A DNA stretch of 64,000 bases from Adiantum capillus-veneris. Taxonomy: Eukaryota; Streptophyta; Polypodiopsida; Polypodiales; Pteridaceae. Shown piece by piece: positions 24,881 to 34,869 of this stretch. The stretch's first letter is position 1. Each line of letters opens with the position of its first letter. Made by a program: the position numbers and the translations under genes. Where the stretch lies: contig CM043971.1 of NCBI GenBank assembly GCA_014529385.2, forward strand, positions 58,389,709 through 58,453,708. The letters run 5' to 3'. The notes under the pieces are model-generated. The model was not told the origin of the DNA. It saw only the letters and a program-made list of their open reading frames with translations, and did no database searches.

Positions 24881-25200
24881 AGCCCCCTTGGAGAGACTCA
24901 GGACACACACCTATATTTTCAACTTCATGTTGTTTCTTGATCAATAGTAGAGAAAACCCCAACCCTCCCTCTTTCACATCCTCCCTCCTAACCCTCCTCT
25001 TTGGAGGAAGTGCAACTCTATCCTCCACTCTTCCTATTCTACAATCTCTTACTCCATCAACCCAATAAATCATTTGTAGCACCTCAATAACTTGTAAATA
25101 CATCATGATCTCTCTCATGGTTATGTTAATGATCATTAAATCATCTTAAAAACTTTCAAGTGTCGCAATTCGTGATGGTTAGCCAGCGTTTGTCCTCGCC

Positions 25201-25790
25201 TTAAAAGGTGTGCGAGAAATCAAGTAAGTGTTCTATTCTCAATTTACCATTGGTTTGTTTCTCCACACTTATTCAATTGGTCTAAAGAAATTTCTCACTC
25301 CAACTCTCTTTTGCTTCATTACATATGCATGTGGCTACCTCTCATGGTGATTTTATTTGTGTCACGGCATTGCATAGATGGAGATGAGCTCTCTATGCAA
25401 AGTGTGTTAGTTTGATGTAAGTGATTCTCTTGTGTGTTTGAGAGGCAAGTCTTGTGCGCATGATTTTTTTTATGAGTGCTTGAGAGAGGAGGAGTTTGGA
25501 TGTATTATGGGTATTCTTATGGGGAGAAGGTGAATGCTATTCCACAAATTGCATATTTCATTTGATGCACGGCATTGGGTTTCATAATCGTTGATGGTGT
25601 TCAAGTGTCCAAAGTGTATATAGAGTAAGGGGGTTTTCAAAATGTGTTGCTTGAGTGGGTGAGTGAAGTGTTATTTTGATTGGTTTCCTTCTCCACTCCC
25701 AAAAGAAGGTGGTGCCCCTAGTAGTGTGCGTACCTCTTTACGAACATTTTGTGAGGGTAGGCCCATTGGTTTGGGTTTAGAGGCCCCATT
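25201..25790. other. No gene seen; junction between elements B and C
   Basis: I could not assign this stretch. It may hold the end of the element B LTR and the lost 5' LTR and gag start of element C. Confidence 0.4.
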
Positions 25791-25810
25791 TCAAAAAGCT
25801 CTCCCTCAGT

Positions 25811-26620
25811 ATGAAGGAAGAGGGCACTACTTCTACTCACATTAATGAGTTCAATATCATTTTCACTCAGTTGACCACTCAGGGTTTGGTCTTCGATGAG
25901 GAAATCAAATGTTTCTTCTTGCTATGCAGTTTACCCTCGTCTTGGGATACGTTTTGTACTGCGATTAGCAACTCAGCACCTGGTACCAGTCTAGTGTACA
26001 ATGATGTCCTTGGGAGTCTGTTTATCGAGGAGATTCATAGGAAATCTCTCGAAGGCAAGAAGGATGGTGATGCATATGTTGCTAGTGATAGACAGAGGGG
26101 TCGCACTCGAAGTCGTGCCAAAAGCAAGGAACGTGGGGGCTCACGCAGTAGGTCTCGGGGTTCTGTGCGTAATGTCGAGTGCTATCACTGTCATAAAAAA
26201 GGGCATGTGAAGAAGGATTGCAGGAAATGGCAGCAAAGCAAGAAGGATAAACAGTCCGGTGACACTTCTAAGTCTGATGATTTAAACAAGGGCAAAGCAA
26301 AGTTAGAGGAGATCAATGTGCTAGAGTCTTCAAATGCTCCTATTGTAGAGACTCTTCCGGTAGTTGTTATGCCACTTACGTCTAACATATTGATCTTCAC
26401 AACAGATCTACCTGTCGAGGCTCTTGTTATAGAAGATGTGCATTATGCACATAATTGGATAGTAGATTCTGGTGCGAGTTTCCATGTGACACCACATAAA
26501 GAGTGGTTCTCTACTTATTTTCACTCTTATGGCAAAGTGAGACTTGGTGATGCTTATGAACTAGACATTGAGGGTGTCGAAAATGTCAAATTGCATCTAA
26601 GGAATGGCACGCTGTCATAA
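25811..26620 (+). pseudogene. Element C gag and aspartic protease
   Basis: The frame starts inside gag (HINEFNIIFTQLTTQG, LCSLPSSWDTF). An Arg/Ser-rich linker and the CCHC knuckle CYHCHKKGHVKKDC follow. The protease active site WIVDSGASFHVTP has the normal D-S-G. The frame is cut by the solo LTR at 26613 after VKLHLRNGT. Confidence 0.85.
26608..26612. repeat. Target-site duplication CACGC, left copy
   Basis: Identical to 28189-28193. Confidence 0.85.
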
Positions 26621-28188
26621 TAATCAATATCTAATTTTCCTAAATACTTTTCTCATGTTAAACTGATCATTTAATATGGGGAAGTGCCAGGGGAGAAAAA
26701 GCTAGAAATTGGTTAAGCTAGCAAACGGGCCATAGTAGGGATCCAAAGGAGGGAAAATAGGGATCCAAATGGGGGGCCATCTATAAAAGAGCCATGTGCA
26801 ACAATGGGCTTAAAAGAACCTAAGGTTTAGCCCATTAAGACTTCCAAAATGCTAAGGTTCCAAAATTCAAAGGTTGTGTCCAAAGGTCAAACATTGGGGG
26901 AATTGGATGCTTTGTGTGTATCCCAAAAGTCTTTATCAATCCCTACATAGGAGGGGGCGAGCCCTGCAAGTAGGGGACTAGAGAGAAACTCACACACACA
27001 CACACACACACAAGCTCCCTTTACACAAAGGGAATGAGGGACACATGTCAGCTTCCTAGCCCAGATGCCCACAAGGTGTACCCAATTCCTATTGGATGGC
27101 CTTGGAGGTGGACCAATGAGAATTAGTCTAGAGTAAATCTAGTTTAATAAAAGAACCAATAAGAATTAAGCTCTCCAGAAGACTATTGGATAGTCTCCCA
27201 AGGGGACCAATGAGCATTCAGCAGCCCAATGGCTTGCCTGATTCCTATTGGCCAGGAGGGAAAGGGGTCCAATGAGAGTTTAGTTGCATTTATTAATTAC
27301 CTAAAGCTCTCACAAAAGGGGAAAGGGGGACACATGTCAGAAGGCTATCACTTATGCTGCTTAATTACCATTGGCTAAGCCTGGGGAGGTCCAATAGGAT
27401 GCTAGCAAGAGCAAATAGCAAGAGGGGTTGACCGAGAGAGAGAGGGGGCTGATTTTTCAAAGGCATTATCACCTACACACTCACACTAGCTCATGTGTGG
27501 AGTAAGAAGACTCTCTCTCCTTATCAAGATTTAATGGAAAGCTTATCACCTACTCCAAGCTTGTGAGAAGGAAGGCCTACACCAACAACTCTTGGCTTTG
27601 TGATGCAAATCCAACCAAGAGCCAAGCTTCAATGCATGCTTATCTCCTCTACCATGCTAATTACTAAGCTAAGCTATGCTAATATGAGTGATTATGTGAG
27701 GAGATGTACATCTTTCTCGTAAGAATACTCCTTCTTCCTCTCAATCTACTCTCATACCCCGCTAGCTCTCACCAATCTTCGAAGGTGTGTGAGGTCTTGG
27801 GTATGAGACCGTGAGGGAATTGATGTTGTGTTTGATAAGTGTTTTTGTGTAGTGCATGAAGTTTCCATCTTCATTGCACTAGATAGTATTGAAGGAACAC
27901 AAGAAATTGTATTGTATAATGTCTCTCTTGATGGGAGAAACCATAATACAAAGCCTTTTGGAGGGGGGACCGGCTCCATGCAAATCCGGTCCTCAACTAT
28001 TGTCAATTGCTTAATTTCTATCTCTTTTGAAGTATTGTTCATGCTATCTAGCTAGGTGTTATGCTTTTTGTTGCTCTCTCCACCCAAGCACTCTTGTTAA
28101 TCTCATTAGGAATCTATTCTAATGAAATGCTCACTATGTTCATGCTATTTTCCGCTACACACAAGTTACTAGGCCATTAAATGTTACA
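26613..28188 (+). mobile_element. Solo LTR of family A (1576 bp), reverse to the other two, in element C
   Basis: It is the reverse complement of the family A LTR. Its left end TGTCATAATAATC mirrors the right end of 7585-9182, and its right end ATGTTACA mirrors that LTR's left end. Exact CACGC duplications flank it. On either side the copia coding (protease, then LTKRLFSVG) continues, so this is a clean insertion into C. Confidence 0.92.
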
Positions 28189-28193
28189 CACGC
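28189..28193. repeat. Target-site duplication CACGC, right copy
   Basis: Identical to 26608-26612. Confidence 0.85.
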
Positions 28194-28204
28194 ACTTTAC
28201 TTTA

Positions 28205-29430
28205 TGTAATGTGCCCAAGTTGACTAAGAGATTGTTTTCTGTTGGGCCAGCTTGATGATTTGGGCTACAACACCATATTTGGCAATGGTTCGTGGATAGT
28301 ATGCAAAGGCAATCTTGTTGTACTTAGAGGTCAGAAGCATGGTACCTTGTATTCCATGCCTGTGTCAAATGTTGGTCATGATTACATATCTATAGCCAAG
28401 CTGCTGTCTACTGAGTTATGGCATTGCCGACTAGGTCGTATTAGCCAAAAAGGAGTGAGAACTCTTACTCGTTTTTGGCTACTCACCTGTCTTGTCTTAT
28501 GTTGACTTTTCTGTTTGTGAGCACTGTATCTATGGCAAACAGATTAGGTCCATTCACTTACCATTGGGTCAAAAGTGAGCTGAAGCTTTAGATTTAGTAC
28601 ATAGTATGTTTGTGGTCCTATGTCAACCAAATCTCTAGGGGGGGCTAGCTATTTTGTGAAATACATAGATGACTCTACTCGAAAGGTGTGGGCATATCCT
28701 TTGAAACATAAGGATAAAGTTATTCCTGTGTTCCATAAATTTTTGGCACTCGTCAGTCTGGCAAGAAACTCAAAAGGTTGCGGATTGACAACGGTGGAGA
28801 GTATGTCTCTAAGGAGTTTGACAATTTTTGTGCTAAAAGGGGGATTAAAAGGCAGTTTATTGCACCATACACACCAGCTCAGAATGGAGTTGCTGAGCGC
28901 ATGAATCGTACGATTCAGGAAAGTGTCACATCCATGATTTCTATGGCAAATCTCACACAAGGCTTTTGGGCAGAAGCCGTCTTGACCGCAATGCACATTA
29001 TAAATCGTTCGCCCAGTACGCCATTGAATTATGAGATTCCAGAAGAGTTATGGTCTAAACGTAGCCCCACTATGACTATCTACGTGTTTTTGATTGTGAA
29101 GATTATGCTCACGTGCCTAAACAACTTCGACAAATGTTACAGCCAAAGTCCCACAAATGTATTTTCATTGGATATGGTGCAGATGGAGAGATGGGATATT
29201 GTCTCTGGAACCCGGAATCTTGTCGAGTCATCCGTAGTTCATACGTGATCTTCAATGAGTCGAAGATGCATAAACAACCTATCAAGGAAATAGAGGTTCG
29301 GAGAGTCACTTTTGAGGATGTTGCCTCAGAGACAATGAAATCAACTCAGCGGGCTAGTGATGTACCTTCCACTAGCAATGCTCCAGAGGGAGCAGATAGC
29401 ATGGTCAATGAGTGAGATGGTCTACTAGAG
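28205..29430 (+). pseudogene. Element C gag-pre-integrase and integrase, disrupted
   Basis: LTKRLFSVG, with one extra base before LDDLGYNTIF, leads to LWHCRLGRIS (gag-pre-integrase). The integrase core has YFVKYIDDSTRKVWAY, RIDNGGEY (second Asp) and NGVAERMNRT (Glu). Near 28600-28615 a single-base loss removes the first Asp codon context (before CGPMSTKS). Frames change again at about 28770 and 29110. The tail with HKCIFIGYGADGEMGYCLW is the usual copia segment after the core. Confidence 0.82.
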
Positions 29431-29509
29431 TCTCTCATCCACCTGCGCGTTTCGAGCCAGGTCTTGATTACATCACGTTGACCAATTGAGGTGAGCCAAG
29501 CTGCTACCA

Positions 29510-31038
29510 AGAAGCCATGATGACGAATGATGTGGTGAAGTGGGAGCAAGCTATGGAATCTGAGTATAACTCGATTCTGGCTAATGACACTTGGGACTTG
29601 GTAGAACTGTCAAATGATGCAAAAGCTTTACCTTGCAAATGGGTTTACAAGAAGAAATTTACCTAAAGTGATCCAAATCCAAAGTACAAGGCTAGACTTG
29701 TAGCCAAAGGGTTCAAACAGCAAAAGGAAGTCGATTTTTGTGAAATTTTCTCGCCTGTGGTCAAGATGACAACGCTTAGAACCGTACTTGGTCTTGTAGC
29801 GATTGAGGACATGGAAGTTGTCCAAATGGATGTGAAGACAACATTTCTTCACGAGGATCTCAATGAGGATGTTTACATGCAGCAGCCTGAAGGGTTTGTT
29901 CAGGCTAACGCATCTCGGGCGAGGAGCTAGTATGTAATCTCAAAAAGGCACTTTATGGCTTAAAGCAGGGTTCAAGGCAGTGGTATCATAAATTTGATGC
30001 CTGTTTGAGGTCTCAAGGGTATAAAAGGAGCGAAGAGGATCACTGCTTGTACACAAGAAAGCTTGATGATGGCTCGATAATCATTCTAGTTCTGTATGTT
30101 GATGACATGCTTATAGCTGGGAAATCCATTGCGGAGATTGCCAACTTGAAGAAAACACTTAGCAAAAATTTTGCAATGAAAGATTTGGGGGATGCTACAC
30201 ACTTTCTTGGCATGCGAATCAAAAGAATTTGCAAACGTCGTATTCTTGAGTTATCTCAGGAAACATACATTGAGAAAGTTTTGCAGCGTTTCAATATGCA
30301 GGGGGGAAAGCATTGAGTACCCCAATGCATGCATTCTTGAAACTTAGCAAGGAAGATGCACCCAAATCTGATGCTAAGAGAGCAGAAATGACTAAGCTAC
30401 CATATTCTATGGCAGTGAGCAGTCTCATGTATGCTATGGTGGCCACAAGACCAGACATTGCTTTTGCAATGGGAGTGGTGAGCCGATATATGGAAAATCC
30501 TGGCAGCAAGCATTGGGAAGCAGTGAAGCACATTCTTGGGTACCTCAAAGGTACAGTCGGCAAGTGTTTACGCTTCGGAAACAGTGATGCATCCATCGTG
30601 GGTTATGTGGATGCAGACTATGGAGGTTGTGTTGACAATAGGAGATCGACATCTGGCTATGTATTTATATTTACTGGAGCAGCAGTATCTTGGAAGTCAT
30701 GTCTTCAAGATTGTACGTCTTCCACTACGAAAGCAGAGTGCGCTGCATTGTCAGATGCAAGTAAAGAGGCTGTATGGCTATCTCGCTTGCTCAAAAATCT
30801 TGGCATTGATGAGACTCCAGTGATATATTGTGATAGTTAGAGTGCTCTTGCATTGGCAAGGAATCCCGTGTTTCACTCCAAATTGAAACACATTGAAGTC
30901 AGGTATCTTCTCGTGAGAGATTTCTTGGCCAAAAAGCTCATTGATTTGGTCAAGGTACACACTGATGACAACCCAGCAGATGCTTTGACGAAAGGCTTAG
31001 CTTTGGAGCGGTGCAGTGAGTTGATGGGTATAGGTTGA
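29510..31038 (+). pseudogene. Element C reverse transcriptase and RNase H, disrupted
   Basis: RT motifs: WEQAMESEYNSILANDTWDL, KWVYKKKF, YKARLVAKGFKQ, then LKKALYGLKQGSRQWY and VLYVDDMLIAG (YVDD present). RNase H motifs: MVATRPDIAFAMG, YVDADYGGCVDNRRSTSGY and STTKAECAALSDASKEAVWL. A TAG after IYCDS (about 30838-30840) replaces the usual Gln codon, and TKGLALERCSELMGIG ends the protein. A frame change occurs at about 29930, and an in-frame TAA follows KKKFT near 29664. Confidence 0.88.
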
Positions 31039-31097
31039 AGCCACTAGATTCCTTCGCGGTTGTACATACCAGGTCACTTGGGGTTGCGTTGGCCTTC

Positions 31098-31106
31098 AAG
31101 TGGGAG
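31098..31106 (+). promoter_or_regulatory. Element C polypurine tract
   Basis: AAGTGGGAG directly precedes TTTGTTGGG, the standard copia polypurine tract and LTR start. Confidence 0.7.
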
Positions 31107-31108
31107 TT

Positions 31109-31466
31109 TGTTGGGATTCAGGCCAGCTGTCGGACATCCCACTTACTACTAACCCATCTACTAACTTAACCCATGTATACACTTATTTTTTAATACAACA
31201 GAATAAGGAGCTTCAATAGGATAACGTTGTTGTGCGTTCCACCCAAAGCAGGTCTCTCTCTCTGCTCTCGCACTTGCATTCGCACACGCTTCTCGCGGCA
31301 CCTTCAGCTTTTACATGCTTATGATGTTGTTTGCATCATTGAAAACTTTGAAGTAGTTCGGTATGTCAAAATGAGACTTATTGAAAATGGTTTATGTTTT
31401 TTTGTTATGTAGTTTATGATTTAACATTGAGTATGTTTTTATAAACATAAAGCATTATTATCAACA
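31109..31466 (+). repeat. Element C 3' LTR (right border tentative)
   Basis: It begins TGTTGGGATTC after the polypurine tract. A CA end at 31465-31466 (ATTATCAACA) gives 358 bp, but no second copy exists to confirm it. Confidence 0.5.
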
Positions 31467-32741
31467 ATATATTCTGTTGGGTGTTTACCATCATATCGAT
31501 GACTTGCAGAGATATTATCACATTAAAGTTAATGTTGACCATGATAATGGCCATGCCTATGTAAGTATTCAGGAGGTGCGGGACCAACACCCACTATGGT
31601 CACAATTACCCCGACTAGAGGATAGAGATGTATGTGTTGGGTCGCCCTCCTCAATGCCTTGGGAGAAGTGTGCATCATATTGAACCTTGGATAGCGCAAA
31701 CACCAAGTGTGCTTCTAGGATCTGATTCTATTGATGGTGATGGTCATTTATGTAGCTTGTCATACATTGAGTGTTGGAATTTATGTAGCTTGATGTACAT
31801 CTTAGAATGTACTCCTTTCTCCCTCTCCCTCTCTAAAGACAAATTCCTTGCTTGATATTAATTATGGTTTGAGAAAAACTATTAATTATGGTTCAATCAA
31901 GTAGATGATGATGTTATAGCACAAGATGTTGTATAGTATATGAATTACTTGAAGTAGACTTCATTGAATTCTATTTTTTACATGTGAATCTTGGTATACT
32001 CTTGATTTACCATGTACATGTTTGAGAGAGAGAGAGAGAGAGGGGGGGGGGGGGGGGGGTGTGTGAATCTTGGTATACTCTTGATTTACCATGTACATGT
32101 TAAAGAGAGAGAGAGGGGTTGTGGGGTGGCTTAAATGTAACTCTCTCTCATACACACCACCACTGTAAACGATAGCAAAGAGCATTCTTTACTTTGATCT
32201 TAGTCTCTCTCTCTCTCTCGCTCGTGGCCTCCGCACACGCACACACACACACACACACATAGAGAGAGAGAGAGAGAGAGAGAGAGGGATGCGGTGGTGA
32301 GGGATGCCAACAAGGGAGAGATAGAGAAAATGTGATGTGATGTGTGTCATGGGGAGATGTATAAAAATAGGCAAACACACATACACACATATTTATATAC
32401 ACACTTGGGTACGTAGGTGAGCAAGGCTTGGCCCGATGGTAAAAGCGAGCAAGGTCCACGGGACACACACACACACACGTACACACACTTAGGTATATAC
32501 ATACTTAGATGATTGAGCTTGAGAAACTGTATAGGATTGACCTGCTGGTAAGAGCGAGCGAGACCCGCTGAAGGCGGGTCACGTGAGCTCGTTGTTCACA
32601 ACAATCTTTAAAGGTTTGCTCTTATTCTTCTCTCTCTTCCAAATTGTTGTCCCTTTTTCACCTCTCCTCCCTTGAACCTCAAGTGTCACCAAATGTTTGT
32701 GTTGTAAACTTGGAGGATTCACTAGTAGCACGAGAGAGACT

Positions 32742-32785
<44 letters not shown>

Positions 32786-32786
<1 letters not shown>

Positions 32787-32969
32787 AAAAGAAAACACAC
32801 ACACACAAAAGGAAAATTGATGACAAAAGAGGAGAGAAAAAAAGGCAAAAATCCTAAAAGAAATCTTCTTACTCTCTCTCTCTAAAAAGAAAACACACAC
32901 ACACAAAAGGAAAATTGATGACAAAAGAGGAGAGAAAAAAAGGCAAAAATCCTAAAAGAAATCTTCTTA
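32786..32969. repeat. Tandem duplication, 98-bp unit
   Basis: The segment starting AAAAAGAAAACACAC and ending AAATCTTCTTA occurs twice at a 98-bp offset (32786 and 32884), nearly identical. Confidence 0.85.
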
Positions 32970-33304
32970 TAGTCCGTGTAATAAAATAGAATACTCTAGT
33001 GATGTAATTCGATCATATATCACCAACTTGAACTCATCACTTTTATCTCTGTTTCCAAATTTTGACCCTCTCCCCTTGCCTTCACTCCTTCACCTCATCA
33101 TCTGTTCCCTTCCTCACTTCCTATGCACACATGCTTCACTAGTTCTTTGGCCTAGTACTCCTTGTTGAACACTCCTTAGCTATTCTTTACACATAATGTC
33201 GGCCTCCAATAAAATTTGAGTCAAAGAGGTGCACATTACAACATGACAGAGAGGAGGATCATCCACTAAGCTAGAAAGAGTTGTGGAGATATCAACAATA
33301 GATG

Positions 33305-33383
<79 letters not shown>

Positions 33384-33542
33384 TTAATGTCTCATAGAGT
33401 TCAAAGAGAACTGGCCTTTGAGACAGAACTATGTACAAAGTATCGGTGTCATCTTGATGTCATAAGATAAAATCAACAAAAAAGAGTCTCCTCTATGCGT
33501 TAGAGACTGTAAATGGATGTGTGGAATGAGGGCTTGATGGAG

Positions 33543-33608
<66 letters not shown>

Positions 33609-33625
33609 AGAAGAAGAAGAAGAAG

Positions 33626-33654
<29 letters not shown>

Positions 33655-33656
<2 letters not shown>

Positions 33657-33720
33657 GAAGTTTTAATGTCGGAGTAACAATCCTAAGACACATTAATGAA
33701 CTATCGGATGAGTCTTGAAC

Positions 33721-33758
<38 letters not shown>

Positions 33759-33763
33759 AGAAG

Positions 33764-33794
<31 letters not shown>

Positions 33795-33858
33795 GAAGTT
33801 TTAATGTCGGAGTAACAATCCTAAGACACATTAATGAACTATCGGATGAGTCTTGAAC

Positions 33859-33860
<2 letters not shown>
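33655..33860. repeat. Duplication, 138-bp offset, including GA/GAA tracts
   Basis: GTGAAGTTTTAATGTCGG... to ...GAGTCTTGAACATGAG occurs at 33655 and 33793. Each copy follows a GA/GAA microsatellite. The body resembles the array units at 62.3-64.0 kb (GTTTTAACGTCG...). Confidence 0.8.
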
Positions 33861-33899
<39 letters not shown>

Positions 33900-34158
33900 A
33901 CCTAAGGCTGGGGACTGAACCGGCGGAAGAAACAAGCCTTCCTAAATGTGCCGCCACCTAGTGTGAACAGTGTGGATGAGGAAAAGTGAAAAAGTGAAGG
34001 GGGTTGAGAGAGGCCATCAACTCTTTCGAGAAGGGGGGGGGGGGTGGAAGAAAAATGGAGGGCCCGGCGGAAGAGTGCCTCAACTCAAGCCAATCAAATC
34101 TTGCCATGGAGGATCGACGCCCCTTTGCATTTTTCTTCCGCCGTCTAGTCTGAACCCA

Positions 34159-34190
34159 CCCTTAGTGGCTGAGCATTTCATGCATGCGAG
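34159..34190 (+). mobile_element. Short LINE RT fragment identical to part of LINE E
   Basis: TTAGTGGCTGAGCATTTCAT and the next bases match LINE E near 53250-53276, where they encode [11 protein letters not shown] second shorter copy is at about 34259-34280. Confidence 0.6.
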
Positions 34191-34474
34191 AAATAAGATT
34201 GAACCAGTGGAAGAAACAAGCCCCTCTCTCTCTTCTCTTCTCTTCTCTTCCACTAAGGGTGGCTGAGCATTTCATGCATGTATATGTATATTGACAATAT
34301 ACATGGGTACACGAGAGAAGAGAGAGAGAGAGAGAGGGAGGGGGAGGGAATTAGTCAAAGGTGCTATTTAATTTTTTTGTGTAGCTTGGACACTGTTTCA
34401 CTGAAAGAGGACTTTCACTGGATTTGATTTCGTGGCTTTTAACCCCTAAAATGCAAATACAACTCCCATTCTCG

Positions 34475-34480
34475 CACGTG
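34475..34480. promoter_or_regulatory. G-box CACGTG upstream of ADT
   Basis: The motif CACGTG in GCACGTGC context lies 158 nt before the start codon. G-boxes bind bZIP/bHLH factors in plants. Function here is inference. Confidence 0.35.
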
Positions 34481-34637
34481 CACTGCATCTCGCAGGTGAA
34501 GAAGAGGCACGCCGCACCCATGCTACCACAAGCGTGCATGCTGAGGTCAAAGAGGGGGCGATTCTGGGCGAATTACTCCGTAAGAGCAGGCTGAAGAGAG
34601 GGCAGGCCCCAGTCCTGCTACATTAGAATCCATCGCC

Positions 34638-34869
34638 ATGTCTCTGCATCAGCTGGCTGTCCACAGCGATGGCTCTCACACTCACCTTCCTCCTCTCCCC
34701 TCCATTCCCAAACCCCCCATCCCGCACAACAACCCTGTCCCAATTCGTGGTATCCATGGAAGATCTTCCTCCGAAGCAGATCTGCAGCAGTTGCATGAGA
34801 ACTCCCTTCAGCTCAAGAGCTTCAATAGCACGCCTGAGCATGCCGTCCGGGACATTGTTACCCTTCCAA
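34638..34869 (+). CDS. ADT: ADT exon 1 (transit region, ends in phase 1)
   Basis: The first ATG of the open frame is at 34638; the frame is closed upstream by TAA at 34581-34583. It encodes 77 residues plus one base and ends RDIVTLP before GTAAGT. The extra A joins GA of exon 2 to give Arg, making the family motif LPRPLS. The N-terminus is Pro/His-rich rather than a classical Ser-rich transit peptide. An overlapping frame from 34669 ([18 protein letters not shown]) looks more like one. Confidence 0.8.

Larger units (their letters stand above)
19026..25200 (+). mobile_element. Element B: Tat-like Ty3/gypsy retrotransposon, 5' truncated
   Basis: Order on the + strand: gag end with zinc knuckle, protease, RT, RNase H, a second RNase H, integrase with GPY/F-like tail, A-rich tract, polypurine tract and an LTR with a TATA box. 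A second RNase H between the first RNase H and integrase is characteristic of the Tat lineage. No 5' LTR or main gag is visible left of 19026. The right border (about 25.2 kb) is approximate. Confidence 0.8.
23730..25200 (+). repeat. Element B 3' LTR (borders approximate)
   Basis: It starts just after the polypurine tract. It contains a TATA box (24873-24880) and AATAAA-type signals about 190 nt downstream. No 5' LTR remains for comparison, so the right end is only estimated. Confidence 0.5.
25791..31466 (+). mobile_element. Element C: Ty1/copia retrotransposon, 5' truncated, with nested solo LTR
   Basis: The order gag, zinc knuckle, protease, gag-pre-integrase, integrase, RT, RNase H, polypurine tract, LTR (integrase before RT) defines Ty1/copia. 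The 5' LTR and gag start are missing. A solo LTR of family A is inserted at 26613-28188 between protease and gag-pre-integrase. Multiple frameshifts and stops make it inactive. The 3' LTR starts at 31109; its end near 31466 is a guess. Confidence 0.88.
31467..34637. other. No gene seen; microsatellites and short duplications upstream of ADT
   Basis: It contains an 80-bp duplication around 31982-32102 with a G-run at about 32042-32060, (CA)n/(GA)n at 32237-32287, (CT)n at about 32746-32785, (GA)n at 33307-33380 and GA/GAA blocks at 33546-33897. A G-box (CACGTG, 34475-34480) lies about 160 nt before the ADT start codon. The promoter cannot be delimited. Confidence 0.5.
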
